Source: a bacterium TMED144 (GTDB taxonomy: Bacteria > Fidelibacterota > Marinisomatia > Marinisomatales > TCS55). From it: DNA of 6,149 bases. The notes under the pieces were generated by a model, which did no database searches, had not been told where the DNA came from, and saw only the letters and a list, made by a program, of their open reading frames with translations. Positions 1-5,150 of the stretch are shown here, piece after piece; position 1 is the stretch's first letter; each line of letters begins with the position of its first letter. The DNA lies in assembly GCA_002170005.2 (NCBI GenBank), contig NHGT02000002.1:59666-65814 (forward strand), read 5' to 3'. The position numbers and the translations under genes are program-made.

Positions 1-81
1 AATCCGACCTATGACTTAACTGATGACGTTTTGTTTGAGTTGCGTAAATATCAAGTTTCTGGCAAAGAAGAAAAGAAATAA
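1..81 (+). CDS. skp: C-terminal end of an OmpH/Skp-like periplasmic chaperone (partial)
   Basis: An open frame runs from the first base to a TAA at 79-81 and encodes 26 residues, including YDLTDDVLFELRKY. This resembles the conserved end of the OmpH/Skp family; the E. coli protein ends in DITADVLKQVK. Skp is a periplasmic trimeric holdase that carries unfolded outer-membrane proteins to the BAM complex. Context supports the call, because skp lies directly before lpxD in many Gram-negatives, including E. coli, and here the stop is 28 bases before the lpxD start. The last nine or so residues (KYQVSGKEEKK region) are a charged tail beyond the usual family end. Only the tail is visible, so the coiled-coil arms cannot be checked. 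The assignment rests on a short match plus synteny. Confidence 0.6.
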   Translation, partial: NPTYDLTDDVLFELRKYQVSGKEEKK

Positions 82-92
82 TAGTATCTAAG

Positions 93-105
93 ATTAACGG
101 TTAAT
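93..105. repeat. 13-bp perfect palindrome in the skp-lpxD gap
   Basis: ATTAACGGTTAAT consists of two perfect 6-base arms around one central G. It lies in the only gap larger than 14 bases in the window and ends 5 bases before the TTG start of lpxD. It could be an operator half-pair or could shape the ribosome-binding region, since the second arm contains TTAA at a position like the TTTAAA of the other genes. It is too short and AT-rich to be a terminator, and chance is a real alternative. Confidence 0.3.
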
Positions 106-109
106 TCGC

Positions 110-1117
110 TTGACTCTTCTAAAAGATATAGCAAGCATGATTGATGGTATTTTGGTAGGGGATGGAAATTTGAAAATCTCCAATATCTGTACAATTCAAA
201 AAAGTACTTCTGGCTCTATTGCTTTTTTTTACAATGAAAAATACTCAAATTATCTTGCATTATCTAAAGCATCTGCAATTATTGCAACAAAAAAAGATTT
301 CATTAAGAACGATGGTATTATAGTTAAGAGCCCTCAACTAGCCTTAATTAAAGTTCTCAAACATTTCAAGATAAATACTCCAATGCAGAGAGGTGTCCAC
401 AATTCTGCAGTTATTGGTAAAAATGTTACTATAGAAAAAAATGTAAATATTGGTCCCTTTACAGTTTTAGAAGACAATGTTAAGATAAAAAGCGGAAGCA
501 CCATTGGATCGAATTGTTTTGTGGGCTATGGCACAACTATAGGGGTTAATACAAAGATAATGAGCAGTGTTAACATATATTCATTAGTCAAAATAGGAAG
601 CAATTGCATTATTCATTCAGGATCAGTGATTGGTGCAGACGGTTATGGATTTTATACCCATAATGATATGCATCATAAAATACCTCAAAACGGTAAGGTA
701 AATGTTGGCAATGATGTAGAAATTGGTGCAAATTGCACAATTGATAGAGGTACTATTGATAACACCTTTATTGGGGATATGTGTAAATTTGATAATGGAG
801 TTCAGATTGGGCACAATGTTGAAATCGGGAAAGGTTGCTTGTTGACTGCGCATGTTACTATTGCAGGGAGCTCAAAAATTGGAGACTTCTGTATTTTTGG
901 CGGTCAATCTGGTGCAATTGATCATGTTACAATTGGTGACCGTGCAATTTTTGCATGCTATACAGTAGCAATGAAAAATTTACCTGGAGGTAAAACTTAT
1001 TCAGGGTCCCCAGCAAGAGAGATAAAAGAAAAGAATCGTAGAGATGCAACATTTACTGAAGTAAAAATCTTAAAAAACAAAATCAAAAAATTTGAATTAG
1101 AATATTTAAACAAATAA
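110..1117 (+). CDS. lpxD: UDP-3-O-(3-hydroxyacyl)glucosamine N-acyltransferase LpxD
   Basis: LpxD transfers a 3-hydroxyacyl chain from acyl-ACP to the 2-amino group of UDP-3-O-acylglucosamine, the third step of lipid A synthesis, at the cytoplasmic face. The 335-residue product is close to the E. coli length of 341. An N-terminal uridine-binding domain (about 1-95, with GDGN at 17-20) is followed by a left-handed beta-helix of hexapeptide repeats (about 98-290). A helical, Lys/Glu-rich C-terminal tail (about 305-335) ends the protein. GADGYGF at 175-181 and KIPQNGKV at 190-197 are LpxD signatures. His235 in IGHN matches the catalytic His239 of E. coli. The start is uncertain. I chose TTG at 110 because an in-frame TAA at 95-97 bounds the frame and no ATG or GTG lies between. 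ATT at 104 is the only other candidate that keeps the N terminus. The next gene overlaps by one base (TAATG). Confidence 0.96.
   Translation: MTLLKDIASMIDGILVGDGNLKISNICTIQKSTSGSIAFFYNEKYSNYLALSKASAIIATKKDFIKNDGIIVKSPQLALIKVLKHFKINTPMQRGVHNSAVIGKNVTIEKNVNIGPFTVLEDNVKIKSGSTIGSNCFVGYGTTIGVNTKIMSSVNIYSLVKIGSNCIIHSGSVIGADGYGFYTHNDMHHKIPQNGKVNVGNDVEIGANCTIDRGTIDNTFIGDMCKFDNGVQIGHNVEIGKGCLLTAHVTIAGSSKIGDFCIFGGQSGAIDHVTIGDRAIFACYTVAMKNLPGGKTYSGSPAREIKEKNRRDATFTEVKILKNKIKKFELEYLNK
1105..1110 (+). promoter_or_regulatory. TTTAAA element before lpxC-fabZ, possible translation-initiation signal
   Basis: TTTAAA ends 6 bases before the ATG at 1117, where a Shine-Dalgarno would be expected, and no purine-rich Shine-Dalgarno is present. 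It lies inside the last codons of lpxD. Its functional role is inferred only from its recurrence at four other starts. Confidence 0.35.
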
Positions 1118-2526
1118 TGAGTCAAGTTAAATATCAGAGAACAATTGCTACGGAAACATCATGCACAGGCGTGGGTTTACATACTGGTGTTGAAACCACA
1201 ATTACCTTTAAACCTGCCTCTGAAGACTTTGGTATAAGATTTAAAAGAATGGATGTGCACGGTTGCCCAGAAATAAAAGCCGATATTGACCATGTAGTTG
1301 ATATCTCGAGAGGAACAACGATTGAGGAAAATGGTGTTCGTATTCATACTGTTGAACATGCTTTAGCAGCATGCGTAGGTATTGGCTTAGACAATGTATT
1401 GATTGAACTTACTGAAAAAGAACCTCCTGTTATGGATGGAAGTTCTATAGATTTTGTTGAAGCTTTATTAAAGGCAGGCATTATTAAACAAAATCAGCCC
1501 CGCAACTACCTTCATATTGATGAAGCGGTAGGCTACACTGACCCTAAAAGAGGTGTTGATATTCACATTATGCCATCTGATCAGTTTAGAGTAACATTTA
1601 TGGTTGATTATAAGTTCAAGACGATTGGGACGCAATTCACTACAATGGATGAATTAGAAAAGAATTTTGCAAAAGAAATAGCACCGGCAAGAACGTTTTG
1701 TTTTTTAAGTGAAGTAGAAAACCTTAAGGAAGATGGATTAATAAAAGGTGGTAATTTGGATAATGCCGTTGTCATTGTAGACAAAGAAATCGATCAATCT
1801 GAAGCAGATAACCTAAAATCACTCTTTGGCATTAAAAAAGAAATTAGTCTAGGGGCAAACGGTACTCTCAATGGGAAAAAACTTAGATTTGATAACGAAC
1901 CAGTTAGGCATAAAGCATTGGATTTAATTGGTGATTTAGCATTGCTTGGAATGCCTTTAACAGGGCATGTGATTGCATCAAAAAGCGGGCATGCAGCTAA
2001 TGTGGAATTAGTCAAAAAAATTAAAAAAGCTTATCAAAAAAAGATAGCGCAACAATTACCAACGCAAAACGTTTTTAAAAGTGCAATGTTTGATATTAAT
2101 TCAATCTTGGGCTTATTGCCGCATCGCTATCCTTTTGTTTTAGTTGATAGAATAGTAGACATTGTTCCTAATAAAAGCTTAACTGCATTCAAAAACGTTA
2201 CTTTCAATGAACCTTTTTTTCAAGGCCATTTCCCTAATCAACCTGTTATGCCAGGCGTTTTAGTTTTAGAGGCAATGTGTCAGGCGGGTTGCTTTTTAGT
2301 TTTGAATAGTGTCAAAAACCCTATGGAAAAAAATATGTTTTTTTCCTCTCTATCTGAAGCCAAGTTTCGCCATCCAATTATACCTGGAGACCGATTAAGA
2401 TTTGAAATGAAATTGGTCAAATTCAGGCTCAGCACTGCGTTGCTTGATGGGAAGGCTTATGTTGACGATAAACTTGTTGCTGAGGGGCTTTTAAAGGCTA
2501 CGGTAGTGGATCGTTTAAAAGTATAG
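1117..2526 (+). CDS. lpxC-fabZ: Bifunctional LpxC deacetylase / FabZ 3-hydroxyacyl-ACP dehydratase
   Basis: This is a 469-residue fusion. The LpxC half (about 1-305) is the zinc enzyme that removes the acetyl group from UDP-3-O-acyl-GlcNAc, the committed step of lipid A synthesis. It shows GVGLHTG at 18-24 and TVEH with zinc ligand His81 preceded by Glu80. RHKALD supplies ligands His265 and Asp269, and SGH gives the general-acid His292. The spacing from His81 to His265 is about 25 residues longer than in E. coli, so there is an insertion between these ligands. After a Lys-rich linker (about 305-322), the FabZ half (about 323-469) has the hotdog-fold LLPHRYPFVLVDR at 333-345. GHFP gives catalytic His371, PVMPG follows, and Glu385 completes the pair with the family's usual 14-residue spacing. 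FabZ dehydrates 3-hydroxyacyl-ACP for chain elongation and so competes with LpxA and LpxD for the same substrate. Both active sites look intact. The ATG overlaps the lpxD stop by one base, suggesting coupled translation. Confidence 0.98.
   Translation: MSQVKYQRTIATETSCTGVGLHTGVETTITFKPASEDFGIRFKRMDVHGCPEIKADIDHVVDISRGTTIEENGVRIHTVEHALAACVGIGLDNVLIELTEKEPPVMDGSSIDFVEALLKAGIIKQNQPRNYLHIDEAVGYTDPKRGVDIHIMPSDQFRVTFMVDYKFKTIGTQFTTMDELEKNFAKEIAPARTFCFLSEVENLKEDGLIKGGNLDNAVVIVDKEIDQSEADNLKSLFGIKKEISLGANGTLNGKKLRFDNEPVRHKALDLIGDLALLGMPLTGHVIASKSGHAANVELVKKIKKAYQKKIAQQLPTQNVFKSAMFDINSILGLLPHRYPFVLVDRIVDIVPNKSLTAFKNVTFNEPFFQGHFPNQPVMPGVLVLEAMCQAGCFLVLNSVKNPMEKNMFFSSLSEAKFRHPIIPGDRLRFEMKLVKFRLSTALLDGKAYVDDKLVAEGLLKATVVDRLKV
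2514..2519 (+). promoter_or_regulatory. TTTAAA element before lpxA, possible translation-initiation signal
   Basis: TTTAAA ends 8 bases before the ATT at 2528, the same spacing as at the 3308 and 5151 starts. This lends weak, independent support to ATT 2528 as the lpxA start. It lies inside the end of the fabZ coding region. Confidence 0.35.
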
Positions 2527-2527
2527 C

Positions 2528-3298
2528 ATTATTTCAATTCATCCTAGCTCAATAATTTCAAATAATGCCGAAATAGGCTCTAATGTTCACATAGGTGCAT
2601 ATAATGTGATTGAGGCTGATGTTAAGATTGGTAATAACTGTTCTATTGGCAACCATAACACAATTTGCAGTGGAACTACTTTAGGGTCAAACTGTACTAT
2701 TTATCATAATAATTCAATTGGTGAAGCACCTCAGGACATGAAATATAATGGTGAAAAAACATTTACAATCATTGGCGAAAATGTAATTATTAGAGAATCA
2801 GTTACAATAAATAGAGGGACGACTGCGCTTGGACAGACTGTAATTGGAGATAACGTTTTATTGATGGCATGTACTCATGTTGCTCATGATTGTATTGTGG
2901 GAAATAACACAATCATGGCGAATCTTGCAACATTGGGGGGTCATGTTGAAATAGGCGAGTGGGCTAATATTGGAGGAGGTGTAGTTATTCATCAATTTGT
3001 TAAGATCGGTGAACAGTCTTTAATCGGAGGCGGTTTTTGTGCTAAACAGGACGTACCTCCTTACGTTGTTGTCGCTGGCCATCCTTTGAGATTTATTGGA
3101 ATAAATAAAATTGGTTTAACTCGACGTGGCTTTTCTGAAGATAAAAGACTATTAATAAAAAAAGCCTATAGACAATTCTTTGTTTCAAAAAAGAATCGCG
3201 GCCAGGCCCTCAGTTCAATTAAGAACAATCTTGACAAAACAGATGAAATAAAAAAAATCATTAATTTTATTGAAAACAGTGAACGTGGTATAATTTAA
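2528..3298 (+). CDS. lpxA: Acyl-ACP--UDP-N-acetylglucosamine O-acyltransferase LpxA (apparent ATT start)
   Basis: LpxA attaches a 3-hydroxyacyl chain to the 3-OH of UDP-GlcNAc, the first step of lipid A synthesis, as a cytoplasmic trimer. Read from ATT 2528 it has 256 residues, against 262 in E. coli. It begins with ISIHPSSII, the family's usual first coil, followed by hexapeptide repeats to about residue 180 and a helical C-terminal domain. HVAHDC carries His117 and catalytic His120 (E. coli His122 and His125), and QDMKY, GGH, HQF, QDVPPYV and RRGFS are all present. The nearest ATG/GTG/TTG in frame is GTG 2606, which would delete about 26 conserved residues. The frame is bounded by a TAA at 2516-2518, so the start must be ATT (2528 or 2531) unless the sequence has an error. 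The upstream stop is one base away, so reinitiation by terminating ribosomes is plausible. Identity is certain; the start is not. Confidence 0.93.
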   Translation: MISIHPSSIISNNAEIGSNVHIGAYNVIEADVKIGNNCSIGNHNTICSGTTLGSNCTIYHNNSIGEAPQDMKYNGEKTFTIIGENVIIRESVTINRGTTALGQTVIGDNVLLMACTHVAHDCIVGNNTIMANLATLGGHVEIGEWANIGGGVVIHQFVKIGEQSLIGGGFCAKQDVPPYVVVAGHPLRFIGINKIGLTRRGFSEDKRLLIKKAYRQFFVSKKNRGQALSSIKNNLDKTDEIKKIINFIENSERGII

Positions 3299-3299
3299 A
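3294..3299 (+). promoter_or_regulatory. TTTAAA element before the unknown exported-protein gene
   Basis: TTTAAA ends 8 bases before the ATG at 3308 and contains the lpxA stop codon (TAA 3296-3298). There is no Shine-Dalgarno; the leader is almost pure A/T. Confidence 0.35.
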
Positions 3300-3307
3300 T
3301 TTTTATA

Positions 3308-3982
3308 ATGAACATTAATAAAATATGTATTGTAGTTCATTTTTCTTCCTGTTTTGTCTTTTCTCAGTGGTCCTCTTTTCAAATTGAAAATATGAATAAT
3401 GATGATTCATATAAAACAAATGGATTGGCTGCGTTAATTTCTTCGTTTCAATACTACCCTTTTGACGATGAAAGCAACTTTCATTTTGGCTCATCTATTT
3501 CTGGAGAAATATCTACAGCTAGATATGCTCCTCATACATTTGCTTTTGTTAAATTAACTTGGAACTTAATATTGAGAGGAAGAATGTCTGGATTTTCTAC
3601 TGAAAAGGGCGCAGCTCAGTTGTTTGGTTGGGGAATGTCGTTAAATCCTGGAAGCGCTGAATCTCCTGCGAACTGGATGGTTTCGATTGATTCTGGATTC
3701 TTTAGAGGTCATAATCAAATCAATCTTTCAGCCTTGAAATTCTCGATAGATCGTTTTTTTCTTATTAATGACAAGTCAAAGTTTATTTACGGAATATCGA
3801 TGAACTCTATCAATAATTCAAAATATATTAATGGCAAGGGGTTTTCAAGCAGGACAGCTTATCAGATAAATCAAATAAATACAGGTATAATGAGAAGCAT
3901 CAAAAACATGATATTGTCTGTAAATTTGTCAACAAACAATAAATCTAACTACTTATCTTTTTCTATCTTTAAAGGCATATGA
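3308..3982 (+). CDS. Unrecognised exported protein, probably a small outer-membrane beta-barrel
   Basis: I do not recognise this 224-residue protein. A short signal peptide is visible: Lys5, a hydrophobic stretch ICIVVHFSSCFVF at 6-18, and a likely signal peptidase I site V-F-S|Q after Ser19. Mature proteins starting with Gln are common in Bacteroidetes-type bacteria. A lipobox at FSSC (Cys15) is possible but poorer, because Phe sits at -3. The mature chain has no further long hydrophobic helix. It contains many alternating aromatic or aliphatic segments separated by Asn/Ser/Gly-rich turns, for example near 56-68, 75-95, 103-112, 122-132, 137-152, 158-167 and 197-223. This suits a barrel of about eight strands, which is inference from composition. 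The final residue is Ile, not the Phe typical of many BAM substrates. The gene starts 9 bases after lpxA, and its TGA overlaps the dxr ATG by four bases (ATGA). It therefore seems to be a regular operon member rather than an insertion. Confidence 0.8.
   Translation: MNINKICIVVHFSSCFVFSQWSSFQIENMNNDDSYKTNGLAALISSFQYYPFDDESNFHFGSSISGEISTARYAPHTFAFVKLTWNLILRGRMSGFSTEKGAAQLFGWGMSLNPGSAESPANWMVSIDSGFFRGHNQINLSALKFSIDRFFLINDKSKFIYGISMNSINNSKYINGKGFSSRTAYQINQINTGIMRSIKNMILSVNLSTNNKSNYLSFSIFKGI
3968..3973 (+). promoter_or_regulatory. TTTAAA(GG) element before dxr
   Basis: TTTAAA ends 5 bases before the ATG at 3979 and is followed by GG. The AAAGG at 3971-3975 is the only Shine-Dalgarno-like purine run before any start in the window, although only three bases separate it from the ATG. 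Confidence 0.4.
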
Positions 3983-5136
3983 AAAAAAAAATAACAATTC
4001 TAGGTTCAACAGGTTCAATTGGAGTTAATGCTCTTAATGTAATCAATAATCTTGAAATTGATATAGTTGGGTTAAGCGCAAACACTAATTCGCAATTATT
4101 GATTGAGCAGGCTAAAAAGTTTCAACCTAAATCGGTATCAATAGTTGATGAGGATGCTTACTTAATTGTTAAGGATGCTTTAAAAAATACATCAATTGAT
4201 GTATTGTGTGGTAGAAATGGATTGTTGGAGATTTCATCAAGAGATGATGTTGATTTAGTCCTAAATGCCCTAGTTGGTTCTTCTGGAATGTTGCCAACAG
4301 TTTATGGTATTAGAGCTGGTGCAGATATTGCCTTGAGTAATAAAGAAAGCTTAGTGATGGCTGGCAAGATCATTGAAAGGGAAAGAAAAAAAACAAATGT
4401 GAATATTTTCCCCATTGATAGCGAGCATTCAGCTATATGGCAATGTTTGGTTGGAGAATCGAAAGAGGAAGTAAAAAGATTGATCCTAACAGGTAGTGGT
4501 GGCCCATTCAGAGAAAAGAAAATTTCTACATTCAAGGATATTAAACCCGAGGACGCATTAAAACACCCCAATTGGGAGATGGGTAAAAAAATTACTATAG
4601 ATTCAGCATCAATGATGAATAAGGGATTGGAGGTCATTGAGGCCGTCTGGTTGTTTGAAATGGATCCACAGAAAGTTGATATCGTAGTTCACCCTCAATC
4701 CATCATTCATTCCATGGTTGAGTTTGATGATACTTCTGTTAAAGCGCAGCTGGGCTTACCTGATATGAAAATTCCTATTCAATACGCATTATCTTATCCA
4801 AATCACATTGAAACAAATTGGGAACCTTTAGACCTTGTAAAGATTAAATCATTAACATTTGAAAATGTCAATTACGAAAGATTTCCATGTATCAAACTTG
4901 CATACGAATCATTGAACCGAGAAGGAACTTCACCATCTGTTCTAAATGTCGCAAATGAACAAGCAGTATATAGATTTTTAAATAAAGAAATTGGTTTTAT
5001 GGAAATACCAAAATTAATTGAAATTGCTATGGATAATCATGATTGGACTGAAGACCCTAGTATCGATGACATTTTGTCTCTGGAAGTTTGGACTACAAAT
5101 TTTGTAAAATCATTTTCAAGTAAATATATAAAATAA
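3979..5136 (+). CDS. dxr: 1-deoxy-D-xylulose 5-phosphate reductoisomerase (MEP pathway)
   Basis: Dxr (IspC) isomerises and reduces 1-deoxyxylulose 5-phosphate to 2-C-methylerythritol 4-phosphate with NADPH and a divalent metal, the first committed step of the MEP isoprenoid pathway. It is cytoplasmic and is the target of fosmidomycin. The 385-residue product (E. coli 398) begins with the dinucleotide-binding loop GSTGSIG at 9-15. NALVGSSGMLPT at 96-107 and ALSNKESLVMAG at 118-129 follow. Metal ligands are Asp147 and Glu149 in PIDSEHSA, and Glu218 in NKGLEVIEA. Substrate-phosphate contacts include Ser173, His196 and the Asn214-Lys215 pair. The flexible loop HPNWEMG at 196-202 carries the conserved Trp199. 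HPQSIIHSMVEF and the C-terminal helical domain with ANEQAV complete the family pattern. No active-site change is seen. Codons 2-4 plus the next base form a run of ten A. The start overlaps the preceding stop by four bases. Confidence 0.98.
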   Translation: MKKKITILGSTGSIGVNALNVINNLEIDIVGLSANTNSQLLIEQAKKFQPKSVSIVDEDAYLIVKDALKNTSIDVLCGRNGLLEISSRDDVDLVLNALVGSSGMLPTVYGIRAGADIALSNKESLVMAGKIIERERKKTNVNIFPIDSEHSAIWQCLVGESKEEVKRLILTGSGGPFREKKISTFKDIKPEDALKHPNWEMGKKITIDSASMMNKGLEVIEAVWLFEMDPQKVDIVVHPQSIIHSMVEFDDTSVKAQLGLPDMKIPIQYALSYPNHIETNWEPLDLVKIKSLTFENVNYERFPCIKLAYESLNREGTSPSVLNVANEQAVYRFLNKEIGFMEIPKLIEIAMDNHDWTEDPSIDDILSLEVWTTNFVKSFSSKYIK

Positions 5137-5142
5137 TTTAAA
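5137..5142 (+). promoter_or_regulatory. TTTAAA element before rseP
   Basis: TTTAAA starts immediately after the dxr stop codon and ends 8 bases before the ATG at 5151. An earlier ATG at 5146 reaches a TGA after two codons and is in another frame, so it cannot serve this gene. Confidence 0.35.
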
Positions 5143-5150
5143 TTAATGAT

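Noticed and set aside
1794..2015. 73-codon open frame on the minus strand within lpxC
   Set aside because: It is antisense to the LpxC zinc-ligand region and shows no independent coding evidence; the minus-strand frames at 623-853 and 1177-1359 are rejected for the same reason.
2512..2533. Programmed +1 frameshift making an LpxC-FabZ-LpxA triple fusion
   Set aside because: The lpxA frame is +1 to the fabZ end and the overlap is open from 2519, so a slip is possible. I see no convincing +1 slippery site or stimulator, both domains end and begin at their usual places, and an ATT start next to the stop is simpler.
2606..3298. lpxA starting at GTG 2606 (230 residues)
   Set aside because: It is the first conventional start codon in frame, but the upstream in-frame sequence encodes the conserved LpxA N terminus (SIHPSSII and the next hexapeptides), so this start would truncate the beta-helix.
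3340..3355. Lipoprotein signal (FSSC) in the unknown exported protein
   Set aside because: Phe at -3 is a poor lipobox residue and the hydrophobic stretch continues past the Cys to a better signal peptidase I site at V-F-S|Q; kept only as a lesser alternative.
4302..4637. 111-codon open frame on the minus strand
   Set aside because: It lies wholly antisense to the most conserved part of dxr and has no recognisable domain; long antisense frames are expected there.
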